From contig JAFLVD010000005.1 in NCBI GenBank assembly GCA_022508485.1, forward strand, positions 26,583 to 90,582: a stretch of 64,000 nucleotides of DNA. Reading direction: 5' to 3'. The notes under the pieces were generated by a model that worked only from the letters and a program-made list of their open reading frames with translations, ran no database searches and was not told the DNA's origin. Source of the DNA: Clostridiales bacterium. GTDB lineage: Bacteria > Bacillota > Clostridia > Christensenellales > Pumilibacteraceae. Shown here in pieces: positions 28,768 to 37,934 of this stretch. Every line of letters starts with the position of its first letter. Positions within the stretch are counted from its first letter, which is position 1. The position numbers and the translations under genes were made by a program.

Positions 28768-30249
28768 ATGAAAGTATTTCATAAGAAAAAACACTTGTTC
28801 CTGTACGGTATGGGCGGTATGGGCGTCAATATGCTTAACCTCGTAATCGGGTCGTATCTTTGCGACGCTGTTATGACCGCCGGCTTCGATAAGAATATCG
28901 AATACTGGACCTATGCAAATAAAACGCTCGTCGTAGCAGTCGTCTGGTCGATTATGATAACCATAGCTAAAATCATCGACGCCGTTATCGATATCCCCCT
29001 TGCTTCGTTTGCCGACAGACTCGGCACCAAGTGGGGTAAACGCCGTCCGGCGCTTCTTATGGGGCTTATTCCGATGATGCTTGCCTTTGTCGCGTTTTTA
29101 AACCCTATATCTGGCGCGGCGAAAAGCTTGGCTAATACAATTTGGCTGGGCGCCTTTTTAATGATTTTTTTCGTGTTTTATACGCTTACGATGGGAACGT
29201 ATTACGCGACCTTTTCCGAGGTTACCGATAACGAAAAGGATAGGGTGCTTTTATCCAACTACAAAACCGTTTTCGATATTATCTACTTCCTTTTGGGCTA
29301 CGGTTTAATTCCGCTTATGATTGACCCTGTGCACCTTAATATTCGCATAATCGGTTACATCTTCCTGCCGCTTGCGCTTACAATGCTTATCCCCATTTTC
29401 ATGATAAAGGAAGGCTCTACGCTTAAAAAGGATTTGGGAAAGGCCGGCAGCGGCGAAAAGGGCGTCCATCTCGGCAAGGCGATAAAATACTGCTTTACAA
29501 ATAAAAGCTTTTTGATTTGGATGGCGGTATACGCCGTGCTTCAATTCGGGCTTCAAATGTTTATAGCCGGCGAAAACGTTTACTACTCTAACGGCGCAAT
29601 GGGCTTTGAGGGGTGGAAAATTACGCTCGTTATGGCGGCGGTGTTCGTACCTATACCGTTTACGCTTCTGCTGTATAACAAGGTAGTGCGAAAGGGCGGC
29701 ATACAAACGGGCTTTGTGTTTTCGCTTCTCGCATTCGGAACGGCGATGGCGATAATGGGCATATGTAACAGCAATATCGTAACTAACGATACATTGCGCT
29801 TGGTGCTTGCCATTATCGGCGGACTTGCCGCGTCGTTCGGAATAGGATGTTTCTTTTCAATCAGCTACACAATTCCGTCCCACCTTGCGGACCTTCAAAA
29901 GCGCGAAACGGGAGACAGTAATCCGTCTATGTACTTTGCGGTGCAGGGGCTGTTTTCGGGAATTGCGACGGCCATTGCCACAGGACTTGTTTGGGTTAAC
30001 CTTAAAGAGCATTACACCTGGGTACTTCCCGTAATCGTTCTCGTTGCGACGACCGTTACGCTTTGGCTGTCATTCCTTCTTCCCAAAAAGATTAACGACG
30101 TCGGTTTGGAAAGCCACGACAAAGTGGAACCCGTTTCTTCCGAAAATGCCGACACTCTTTCCGCAGGTATTGATTTCGAAAGCGAAAATGAGCAAGGTGC
30201 GGAGACTGTGGCTTGCGTAGTGGATACGACGGGAGAAAACATATCTTAA
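28768..30249 (+). CDS. GPH-type sugar transporter of the major facilitator superfamily
   Basis: The protein has 493 residues with about 12 hydrophobic helices and ends in an acidic tail of about 45 residues. The loop TKWGKRRPALLMG (about residue 90) is the hallmark of glycoside-pentoside-hexuronide symporters such as MelB, which carry sugars with Na+ or H+. It begins 20 bases after the DegV gene with the ribosome-binding site AGGGAG. A terminator follows. The substrate is unknown; its position between DegV and the DAK2 kinase may be incidental. Confidence 0.88.
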   Translation: MKVFHKKKHLFLYGMGGMGVNMLNLVIGSYLCDAVMTAGFDKNIEYWTYANKTLVVAVVWSIMITIAKIIDAVIDIPLASFADRLGTKWGKRRPALLMGLIPMMLAFVAFLNPISGAAKSLANTIWLGAFLMIFFVFYTLTMGTYYATFSEVTDNEKDRVLLSNYKTVFDIIYFLLGYGLIPLMIDPVHLNIRIIGYIFLPLALTMLIPIFMIKEGSTLKKDLGKAGSGEKGVHLGKAIKYCFTNKSFLIWMAVYAVLQFGLQMFIAGENVYYSNGAMGFEGWKITLVMAAVFVPIPFTLLLYNKVVRKGGIQTGFVFSLLAFGTAMAIMGICNSNIVTNDTLRLVLAIIGGLAASFGIGCFFSISYTIPSHLADLQKRETGDSNPSMYFAVQGLFSGIATAIATGLVWVNLKEHYTWVLPVIVLVATTVTLWLSFLLPKKINDVGLESHDKVEPVSSENADTLSAGIDFESENEQGAETVACVVDTTGENIS

Positions 30250-30256
30250 CACATTA

Positions 30257-30291
30257 CGCACCTTAACTGTTTTGCTTTTAGGGTGCGTTTA
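30257..30291 (+). terminator. Rho-independent terminator
   Basis: ACGCACC and GGGTGCGT form a stem followed by TT-rich sequence between the transporter gene and the DAK2 kinase gene. Confidence 0.6.
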
Positions 30292-30347
30292 ATTGCCTAC
30301 GTACTACAACAGTTATAAAACCAATTCAACAAGGACAGGCCTTATTC

Positions 30348-31970
30348 ATGAATAAAACCGCAATCGACGGACTTATATTTTCGGATATGATGAAGGGCGC
30401 GCTTAGTGAGCTTAGGCTTTACGAAAAGGAAATAGACGACCTTAACGTTTTTCCCGTTCCCGACGGCGATACCGGCGCAAACATGCGCCGCACGCTCGAG
30501 CTTGGCGTTCAGCACTCTCAGCCTACGCAAAAGCTTAACGAATACCTCGACGCTTTAAGCACTGGCATGCTGCTCGGCGCAAGGGGAAATTCGGGCGTAA
30601 TACTTTCCCAGATTTTTAAGGGAATTGCGCTCTCGCTGTCTAAGGACGAGACGGCGACGGAAGCGGACATTGCGAAGGCGCTGTCGCTCGGCTACGCCAC
30701 TGCGTACAACACCGTGCTTGTTCCCGTCGAGGGCACTATTCTTACCGTGCTAAGAGATGGCGTGGACGGCGCAAAATCGGCTATCGGTAGCGGCGTGGAC
30801 GGATTTTTGACCAAGCTTATTTCGGAGAGCAATAAGGTTCTTAAAAATACGCCCGAGCTTTTGCCGGTGCTTAAAGAAGCCGGCGTTGTGGACAGCGGCG
30901 GCTTTGGGCTTATTAAGATTTACGATGGAATGCTGAAAGCGTACCGCGGCGTAAAAATCGAATACACACCGTCCGCCGCCGAAACGGGTGCGCCGGACCT
31001 GTCGTCGTTCGACGAAAATTCCGATTTTACGTTCGGCTACTGCATGGAATTTACTCTTCAGCTTCTTAAAACCAAAACGGACGTCGACGCGTTCGACGAT
31101 AAGGCGTACACCAAAGAGATTTCGGCAATCGGCGAATCTATCGTGGTAATTCGCGATAAGAGCAGAGTGCGCGTTCATATCCACACCTACGAGCCGGAAA
31201 AGGTTATCGAATTATGCCGCAAGTACGGCGAGTTTGTTTTCTTTAAGCTTGACAACATGGCGCTTCAACACAACGAAACCGTGTATAAAAAGAGCGAAAA
31301 GTCGCACAAGCACAAAGAACTGGAAATAATATCGGTTGCCGGTAGCGACGGACTCTCTTCCGTGTTCGACGGACTGGGCAGCGGAATAATAATCGATACG
31401 GAAGCGGACATGAATGTGTCCGTTCAGGACGTTTTAAGCGCAATAGAAAGCGCCGACGCCGACAGTATCGTAATTCTTCCCAACGACAAAAACGTCGTTC
31501 AGACGGTTGCGCAAGCCGTTAAATTGTACGGCGGAAACACAAAGATAGATATTGTCCCCACAAAGAGCATTGCGGAAGGGTATTTCGCGCTTGCGTCCGA
31601 CATGCCGGGCTGTCCGACGGACGACCGCATAGAGGCGATGAAAGACGGTGCCGCGGGAGTCGAAACGGTGTACGCCGCGCGCTGTACGAGAAGTAGGTCG
31701 AGCGGCGGTGTTAAATGCGCCGCAGGCGATTTTGCGCTGTTTGTTGCCGGCAAGCTCGTAAAGAGCGACAAGGATTTGTTTTCCGCGCTTTGCTATGCGA
31801 TAAACGCGGTTGAGGACATAGAGGAAAAAGAAGCGGCGCTTGTGTTTATGGGTCAAATCGATGGCGGCGACGAACTTTTGGAAAGACTGGGCGAAGCGTT
31901 CCCCGATCTTCAAATAGATTGTATCGACGGAGTATTTTCCGACGAGAAGCTTGTTATAGGAATTGTTTAG
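30348..31970 (+). CDS. DAK2-domain kinase, FakA-like fatty acid kinase
   Basis: The protein has 540 residues. The N-terminal DAK2 (DhaL-like) domain of about 200 residues has NVFPVPDGDTGANM for Mg-ATP binding and GARGNSGVILSQ. The middle and C-terminal parts match the FakA plan, in which a DegV-like region contacts FakB. It phosphorylates a fatty acid held by a DegV protein such as the one at 27797. The length (540) is close to FakA of Bacillota (about 550). A terminator separates it from the transporter gene, so it probably has its own promoter. The alpha/beta hydrolase gene follows after 8 bases. Confidence 0.9.
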   Translation: MNKTAIDGLIFSDMMKGALSELRLYEKEIDDLNVFPVPDGDTGANMRRTLELGVQHSQPTQKLNEYLDALSTGMLLGARGNSGVILSQIFKGIALSLSKDETATEADIAKALSLGYATAYNTVLVPVEGTILTVLRDGVDGAKSAIGSGVDGFLTKLISESNKVLKNTPELLPVLKEAGVVDSGGFGLIKIYDGMLKAYRGVKIEYTPSAAETGAPDLSSFDENSDFTFGYCMEFTLQLLKTKTDVDAFDDKAYTKEISAIGESIVVIRDKSRVRVHIHTYEPEKVIELCRKYGEFVFFKLDNMALQHNETVYKKSEKSHKHKELEIISVAGSDGLSSVFDGLGSGIIIDTEADMNVSVQDVLSAIESADADSIVILPNDKNVVQTVAQAVKLYGGNTKIDIVPTKSIAEGYFALASDMPGCPTDDRIEAMKDGAAGVETVYAARCTRSRSSGGVKCAAGDFALFVAGKLVKSDKDLFSALCYAINAVEDIEEKEAALVFMGQIDGGDELLERLGEAFPDLQIDCIDGVFSDEKLVIGIV

Positions 31971-31978
31971 AGGCTGAA

Positions 31979-32938
31979 ATGGAACTTTTGCCTTTATGGA
32001 TTGCGCTCGGCGTTTTGGGCGCGGTAATACTTTTCGGGGTTGTTCCCACGTTTATTATAGCCTCGATTCAGTTTAAAAAGCAGCTTGTCCGAAAAGACAA
32101 AAACTCGTGGACGAGAAGTTGTAGCTGGACGCAAAACGAGGAACAGGTGGAAATGTTTTCGCGCGGCGAGAAGTGGGCCGCCGAGTTCGAGAAGTACAAG
32201 CAGGACGTCGATATAGTAAACGACGGGCTTCACCTTTACGGCGAGTATTTTGATATAGGATCGAAAAAAGCGGTTATAATTATCCCCGGGCGCACCGAGG
32301 GCTGCCACTACTCGCATTATTTTGCCAGACCGTATACCGACAGCGAATACAACGTGCTGGTAATAGACAACCGCGCGCACGGTCTGTCCGACGGCAAGTA
32401 TAACTGCCTCGGTCAAAAGGAATACAGAGACGTGCTCGCTTGGGGCAAGCTTCTTCACGAAAAGTTCGGCATCGAGGAAATCGTTATCCACGGCATTTGC
32501 ATAGGATCTTCCACGGCGATAGAAACTCTTACAAGCGATAATTGCCCCGAATATTTTACCGCTATGGTTGCCGACGGAATGTACAAAAACTTCTACGAGG
32601 TGTTCCGCACGCATATTATCGAACTGAAAAAGCCCACGTTCCCGGTCCTTCAAGAGGTAATGATTTTAATTCGCTTGTTCTGCGGCGTGAAGCCCAAAGC
32701 TCGCGGACCGTACAAGCTTGTCGGTAAGCTGAACCGGCCCATACTCATGCTTCATTCCAAAGAGGATAAGTTCGCACTGCCGGCGGAAGCGCAAAAGCTT
32801 TACGACGGCATCGAAGGGAAAAAACGGCTCGTGTGGTTCGACCACGGCGCGCATTCGCACATAAGGATAAACGCAGAGGAAAAGTACGACGATACGATTA
32901 AACAGTTTCTTATCGATAAAGATTCGGGCGCGCTTTAA
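31979..32938 (+). CDS. Membrane-anchored alpha/beta hydrolase
   Basis: The start is taken at the ATG at 31979, 8 bases after the FakA-like gene. An upstream in-frame start at 31919 lies inside that gene. The protein has about 319 residues with an N-terminal hydrophobic helix (about 6-26), then a hydrolase fold with the nucleophile in GICIGSSTA, an acidic residue in HSKEDKFALP and the His in DHGAHSH. It resembles the hydrolases at 26836 and 32958. The substrate is unknown; co-location with fatty acid kinase genes suggests lipids. Confidence 0.85.
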   Translation: MELLPLWIALGVLGAVILFGVVPTFIIASIQFKKQLVRKDKNSWTRSCSWTQNEEQVEMFSRGEKWAAEFEKYKQDVDIVNDGLHLYGEYFDIGSKKAVIIIPGRTEGCHYSHYFARPYTDSEYNVLVIDNRAHGLSDGKYNCLGQKEYRDVLAWGKLLHEKFGIEEIVIHGICIGSSTAIETLTSDNCPEYFTAMVADGMYKNFYEVFRTHIIELKKPTFPVLQEVMILIRLFCGVKPKARGPYKLVGKLNRPILMLHSKEDKFALPAEAQKLYDGIEGKKRLVWFDHGAHSHIRINAEEKYDDTIKQFLIDKDSGAL

Positions 32939-32957
32939 AGCGTAAAAAAGAGGGGTT

Positions 32958-34073
32958 ATGGACGAACTCGACGACGACAAAGGAAAAGTAATAATCAAAA
33001 AGGGTAAAAAGCCTTTTAGTAAGGCGAAGATTATTGCCGCCGCCGTTGCGCTTTCAGGTCTTTCCGCCGCCGCCGTAACGGGCGCAACGCTCGCTTACGA
33101 CGCGATTTTCGGTAGGTACGATCGTCCCGACTATGCGGTTACCGCCGGGGTTAATTGCATTTCCCGTGCAAAACCCACGCTCGAACGCGAGAAAATGTCT
33201 TTTTACTCGGACGGCGTTCGCCTGCAAGGCTATTATTACCGTACGCAAAATCCCAAAGGTCTTACCGTCGTCTGCCACGGAATACATGCCGGCGCCGACG
33301 ACTATCTGCCCATAGTCGAGTATATGGTCGAATCGGGCTATTCCGTGTTTTCGTTCGACTATAAGGGAACGTACGATTCGGACGGAGCTTCTACAGTCGG
33401 AATGTGCGAGTCGGTTGTCGACCTCGACCACGCGCTCGAATTTATCGAAAAATCCGCCGAGTTCGACGGACTGCCGATAACGCTTATCGGGCACTCGTGG
33501 GGCGGATATGCGGTCGCATCCGTGCTGCCGCTTCATAAGCGCGTCGTGTCGTGCGCCGCTATCGCCGCGCCAAATAACGGATATAAGCTCATACTCGAAA
33601 AGGGCGATCAGTACGGCGGTTCGCTCGCGTCGACGGGAATTCCCGAGGTGTTTTTAAACGTTTATCAAAAGATACTGTTCGGTAAATACACCGAGCTTAA
33701 CGCCGTTGCCGGAATAAACGGCACCGATATTCCCGTTTTAATCGCGCACGGTAAAAACGACAGAGTTATCGACGTAGGGCTTCAATCGATTTGCTCGCAC
33801 CGCTACGAGCTTAGAAAGGAAAATGTAGAGTATTACTTTACGAGCGGCGTGCAGGGCGGACACGACACCGTTTGGCACAGCTCTGCCTCCGCCGAGTACA
33901 GAGAGAGCTTGGAGTCGCAAATCAAGGCGGTTAATAAGAGCAAATCGATGTCTTACAAGGAAAAGGTCGCGTTTTTCGATACTATCGACCACAGGCTTTA
34001 CAGCGAGGTTAACGGCGAGCTTTTCGGTAAAATAGTAAAAATGTTCGACAGAGCTTGCGGTGAGTATGACTAA
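32958..34073 (+). CDS. Alpha/beta hydrolase with N-terminal membrane anchor
   Basis: The protein has 371 residues. A basic N-terminus and one hydrophobic helix (about residues 22-46) precede a serine hydrolase domain with GHSWGGYA as nucleophile elbow, an Asp in HGKNDRVID and a His in QGGHDTVWH. The ribosome-binding site is GAGGGG. It overlaps the polysaccharide deacetylase gene by 8 to 14 bases depending on its start, so the pair is coupled. It is the third related hydrolase in 7 kb. Confidence 0.87.
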   Translation: MDELDDDKGKVIIKKGKKPFSKAKIIAAAVALSGLSAAAVTGATLAYDAIFGRYDRPDYAVTAGVNCISRAKPTLEREKMSFYSDGVRLQGYYYRTQNPKGLTVVCHGIHAGADDYLPIVEYMVESGYSVFSFDYKGTYDSDGASTVGMCESVVDLDHALEFIEKSAEFDGLPITLIGHSWGGYAVASVLPLHKRVVSCAAIAAPNNGYKLILEKGDQYGGSLASTGIPEVFLNVYQKILFGKYTELNAVAGINGTDIPVLIAHGKNDRVIDVGLQSICSHRYELRKENVEYYFTSGVQGGHDTVWHSSASAEYRESLESQIKAVNKSKSMSYKEKVAFFDTIDHRLYSEVNGELFGKIVKMFDRACGEYD

Positions 34074-34914
34074 AACCGCGTTTTTCACAATGGACGTCGA
34101 GGCGTTTTCGGATATAAGCTGCTTGCAGGAAAAGCCGCGCGAGGAATACGAGTCTTTTCGCATCGAAAAGTCCGTTTGCGATTATCTCGATCTGCTCGAC
34201 CGATATAATATAAAAGCGACTTTTTTTGTGCTTTGCACCGCGCTTAAACATTCAAAAGAGTTTTTGCTTCGCGCGGTTAAAAGCGGACACGAGATTGCGC
34301 TTCACGGTCTTACGCACGACGTTCCGTCATGGATGGATAGGGCGGCGCTTAAAAAAAGCTTAAACGAGGGGAAAGAGCTTGTCGAAAGCGAGCTTGGTAC
34401 CGAGGTAATAGGTTATCGCGCCCCGTGCTTTGCTGTTTCGGACGAGGTTATCGATGTTATCCGCGAGCTTGGATTTAAGTACGATTCCTCGTACCTCGAT
34501 ATCAAAATGCGTTATCACCGCGCCGACGCCACGTTCGACGGGTTCGAAAAGGTGTGCGACGGCATTTTGAAAAAAGACGGATTTTACGAGATTTCGCCGT
34601 GCAAGGTAAACTCGGTCGTCGGGCAAATGTCGGTGTCGGGTGGAGGATACGTGCGGATTGCGCCGTTCCCGTTTGTAACCTCGCTTATAAAAAAGTATTT
34701 GCGTAAGTCCGATTACTACATATTTTATTGCCACCCTTCCGATATGTTTGTTGAAACGCCGCCCAAAATGCCCGGGATATCGTTAATGAACAGTTTTTTT
34801 GTAAAGGCGGGACGAAAGCGATTTTTATCGCGTACAGAGAATATTATTAAAATGCTCATCAAAAAAGGTTACTCCTTTTCGACAATGCGCGATTTTGTTC
34901 TTAATCTCGATTAA
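34060..34914 (+). CDS. Polysaccharide deacetylase (NodB homology)
   Basis: The protein has up to 284 residues. Carbohydrate esterase 4 motifs are present: TMDVEAFSD (metal-binding Asp, catalytic Asp) and the HGLTHDV motif, which supplies the zinc His residues. It removes N- or O-acetyl groups from a polysaccharide. There is no signal peptide. The start may be GTG at 34060 or ATG at 34066; both overlap the upstream hydrolase gene. A terminator follows at 34946. Genes of this type at the edge of a cell-envelope cluster often tailor glycolipids or peptidoglycan, but the substrate is unknown. Confidence 0.88.
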   Translation: MSMTKTAFFTMDVEAFSDISCLQEKPREEYESFRIEKSVCDYLDLLDRYNIKATFFVLCTALKHSKEFLLRAVKSGHEIALHGLTHDVPSWMDRAALKKSLNEGKELVESELGTEVIGYRAPCFAVSDEVIDVIRELGFKYDSSYLDIKMRYHRADATFDGFEKVCDGILKKDGFYEISPCKVNSVVGQMSVSGGGYVRIAPFPFVTSLIKKYLRKSDYYIFYCHPSDMFVETPPKMPGISLMNSFFVKAGRKRFLSRTENIIKMLIKKGYSFSTMRDFVLNLD

Positions 34915-34945
34915 GATGCGGTCTTTTGTACATAAACGATTATCT

Positions 34946-34972
34946 ATGACCGAACGCTTCGGTCATTTTTTT
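34946..34972 (+). terminator. Rho-independent terminator
   Basis: ATGACCGAA and TTCGGTCAT form a stem directly followed by a T-run of seven. Confidence 0.85.
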
Positions 34973-35027
34973 GCGTTTAATATTATCGCGGAAAACGAAA
35001 AAAATTTTTAAAATTTTATAAAAAAGC

Positions 35028-35056
35028 TTGACAATGGATATTGCGTATGATATATT
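35028..35056 (+). promoter_or_regulatory. SigA-type promoter of the dgt-dnaG-rpoD operon
   Basis: TTGACA (35028-35033), a 17-nt spacer and TATATT (35051-35056) are preceded by an A/T-only stretch (about 35000-35024) that looks like an UP element. Confidence 0.75.
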
Positions 35057-35092
35057 ACTTGGATATTAGGTGTAGTAGGCGGATTTTGCGTT

Positions 35093-36088
35093 TTGAAAGA
35101 TTACAAGTCGACGACTATCGAAATACAAAATAATTTTCTATCACCGTACGCGTGTAAGGACAGCGACACAAAGGGGCGGAGAACCCCTTTAAAGCCGTGT
35201 CCCATGCGGACCGAGTTCCAGCGCGATAGGGATAGGATTTTACACAGCAAAGCGTTTAGGCGGCTTAAACACAAGACGCAGGTTTTTCTTTCGCCGGAGG
35301 GCGACCATTACAGAACGCGGCTTACTCACACCCTCGAGGTCAGCCAGATTGCGCGAACTATTTCGAGATGTCTGCGCCTTAACGAGGACCTTACCGAGGC
35401 GATTGCGCTCGGACACGACCTCGGACACACTCCGTACGGCCACGCCGGGGAAAGAGCGCTTCAAAAGTTTACGCACTTTTCGCACAACGAGCAAAGCCTA
35501 AGAATGGTCGATTACATAGAAAACGACGGAAAGGGTATGAATCTCACCTTCGAGGTGCGAGACGGCATACTTAACCATACCGGCAGCAACAAGGCGGTTA
35601 CGCTCGAGGGTAACGTGGTTGCCATTGCCGACCGTATTGCGTATATTAACCACGATATCGACGACGCTATCCGCGCCGGTATTATCAAAAAGACGGACAT
35701 TCCCGAAGAATACAACGTTTTGTTCGGGGACACGCACTCCAAGCGAATTTCGTCGATGATATACGATATAATAAACGCGAGTTACGGCAAAAATACGATT
35801 AGTCAATCGGACAAGTTCGCTCGAGGAATGGACGGACTGCGTCAGTACCTTTTCGACAATGTGTACACGTCGCCGCTTGCAAAGAGCGAGGAGAAAAAGG
35901 CGATAAAGATGATTGAGTATCTTTACCTTTACTTTTGCGACCACGAGGATTGCCTTCCCGAGCAGTTCCGTTCGAGTGGGGATCCCATAGAGCGCCGGGT
36001 ATGCGATTTTATATCCACAATGTCCGACCGCTACGCCGTGCGCCTTTTCGAGAGCGTAACGGTGCCAAAAAACTGGTCGATGCTGTAA
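35093..36088 (+). CDS. dgt: Deoxyguanosinetriphosphate triphosphohydrolase (dGTPase)
   Basis: The protein has 331 residues. It cleaves dGTP to deoxyguanosine and triphosphate and so affects dNTP pools. The HD-domain metal ligands are in LTHTLEVSQIART and LGHDLGHTPYGHAGE. The TTG start at 35093 gives the usual N-terminus with LSPYACKD and CPMRTEFQRDRDRI; a later ATG (Met38) would cut off conserved residues. It is first in an operon with dnaG and rpoD, a common order in Clostridia. GTAGGCGG upstream could serve as the ribosome-binding site. Confidence 0.95.
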   Translation: MKDYKSTTIEIQNNFLSPYACKDSDTKGRRTPLKPCPMRTEFQRDRDRILHSKAFRRLKHKTQVFLSPEGDHYRTRLTHTLEVSQIARTISRCLRLNEDLTEAIALGHDLGHTPYGHAGERALQKFTHFSHNEQSLRMVDYIENDGKGMNLTFEVRDGILNHTGSNKAVTLEGNVVAIADRIAYINHDIDDAIRAGIIKKTDIPEEYNVLFGDTHSKRISSMIYDIINASYGKNTISQSDKFARGMDGLRQYLFDNVYTSPLAKSEEKKAIKMIEYLYLYFCDHEDCLPEQFRSSGDPIERRVCDFISTMSDRYAVRLFESVTVPKNWSML

Positions 36089-36134
36089 CCCAATTTTAAA
36101 ATCGCTATAACCCTCAATAAAAACGGTAGGAACT

Positions 36135-37868
36135 GTGGACAGAGAATTTACGGATTTTAAAGAAAAGCTGCTCGATAGGACGGATATAGTATCGCTCATA
36201 TCGAAGTACGTTAAGTTAGAGCGCAAGGGACGAAATCTTTGGGCTTGCTGTCCGTTCCACAGCGAGGACACGCCGTCCTTTGCGGTAAACGAGTCCAAGC
36301 GAATGTTTCACTGCTTCGGCTGCAAGGAAAGCGGCGACGCTATATCGTTTTTAATGAAGATAGAACATATCGAGTTTATGGAAGCCGTCCGCCGCCTAGC
36401 CGACGGCGCAGGTATGGAAGTCCCCAGGTTCAGCGGATCGAGGGAACACACTGTAGACAAGGGTAAGCGCGAAAGGCTATACAATCTTATGCGCGACGCG
36501 GCGCGCCATTATCACGACAATCTGTCGTCGCCGCGCGCAAAGGTTTTCCGCGACTACCTCGAAGAGCGAAAGATTCCGAGCGGAATGATAACTCGCTTCG
36601 GGCTTGGGGCGGCGCTCGACTTTAACGAAATGCTCGAGTTTCTCGAAAGCAAAGGGTACACTCACGAAGAGATGAAAGCTGCCGGCATTGCCGACACAAG
36701 AAACGACAGACACTACGACGTTTTCGGTAAAAGGCTTATGTACCCGATAATCGACGGCATGGGAAACGTCGTCGCGTTCGGCGGAAGAACGCTCGAAAAG
36801 GACGTTCACTTTGCAAAATACCGCAACAGCACTCAAACGGATATTTTCGATAAGTCCAAAATCATTTACGGCGCTAATCTACTTAAAAAGCGCGCTTCTA
36901 AGGGACAAATCGATTATATAATTATGACGGAAGGGTACATGGACGTTATAGCTCTTCACAAGGCAGGCTTCGATACCGCCGTAGCGTCTATGGGTACCGC
37001 GCTTACCGCAAGGCAGGCGAAACAACTAATCTCGTACAGCAAATTAGTCTACATCAGCTATGACGGCGACACCGCAGGACAGAAGGCGACGCTTCGCGGC
37101 CTCGATATTTTAAAAGAGTGCGGACTCACCGTCAAGGTTGTCAGACTTCCTGACGGACTCGACCCCGACGACGTTATTAAACGCGACGGGAAAGAAGGCT
37201 ACCAAAAGCTTCTCGACGAGGCGATACCTCTTACCGCATACAAGATAGAGGTGCTTAAAGCCAAGTACGACCTGTCCGACCCCGACCAGAAAGCCAAGTT
37301 CGCAATAGAAGCGGCCGCCGTCGTGCGCGCTCTTCCGAATCCCGTCGAGCAAGAACAGTATTTCGAATACGTAGAGAGCGTAACGGGATTTTCGGTATCG
37401 GTACTCAGGCGGCAGGCAGCGTACTCGGAACCCGATTCGCCGCCGCCGGCTGTCGAAAAACGGGAAGAGAAGGTCGAATACGACGACAACCTGAAATTCT
37501 TTTTGTCGAGCATCTTTCAAGGCAGGGACTACGTTGACTTCGACAAAAACCTTACGGGGATTATGCCGGACGAATTGTCCAAAAAGCTGTACGCACTTTG
37601 CCGCGAACACGAGAGCGGATTGACGCTTTTTATCGTCGACGAACTAAGCGACGAGGAAAGAGAGTGTGTGGATAAAATTCTCGAGTACACTTATCTTCCC
37701 GGCGACGGGCGCGAGCGCTTTGTCGACGTCGAAAAAAGCTTGTATAGGCGATTGTTAAATTCCGAGCTGGACTATCTTAAAACCCTGCCCGAAAAGGACG
37801 AAAGCGTGCGTGTAAGAATGCAGCAAATCATGTACGAAATCGCCAAGTATCCGCAAAACCGTTCGTAG
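36135..37868 (+). CDS. dnaG: DNA primase DnaG
   Basis: The protein has 577 residues. It makes RNA primers for DNA replication. The CHC2 zinc finger (CCPFHSEDTPSF and FHCFGCKESGD, about residues 38-70), the primase core with TOPRIM motifs (MTEGYMDVIALH and YDGDTAGQKA, about residues 260-320) and the DnaB-binding C-terminal region are all present. The start is GTG at 36135 with GTAGGAAC before it. It lies between dgt and rpoD, as in the macromolecular synthesis operon of many Bacillota. Confidence 0.97.
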   Translation: MDREFTDFKEKLLDRTDIVSLISKYVKLERKGRNLWACCPFHSEDTPSFAVNESKRMFHCFGCKESGDAISFLMKIEHIEFMEAVRRLADGAGMEVPRFSGSREHTVDKGKRERLYNLMRDAARHYHDNLSSPRAKVFRDYLEERKIPSGMITRFGLGAALDFNEMLEFLESKGYTHEEMKAAGIADTRNDRHYDVFGKRLMYPIIDGMGNVVAFGGRTLEKDVHFAKYRNSTQTDIFDKSKIIYGANLLKKRASKGQIDYIIMTEGYMDVIALHKAGFDTAVASMGTALTARQAKQLISYSKLVYISYDGDTAGQKATLRGLDILKECGLTVKVVRLPDGLDPDDVIKRDGKEGYQKLLDEAIPLTAYKIEVLKAKYDLSDPDQKAKFAIEAAAVVRALPNPVEQEQYFEYVESVTGFSVSVLRRQAAYSEPDSPPPAVEKREEKVEYDDNLKFFLSSIFQGRDYVDFDKNLTGIMPDELSKKLYALCREHESGLTLFIVDELSDEERECVDKILEYTYLPGDGRERFVDVEKSLYRRLLNSELDYLKTLPEKDESVRVRMQQIMYEIAKYPQNRS

Positions 37869-37934
37869 CGGAAAAAACGGAAAACTACAAAAGACTATAA
37901 AATAGTAGAAGGAAAAAATCAATAAGGAGAACTC

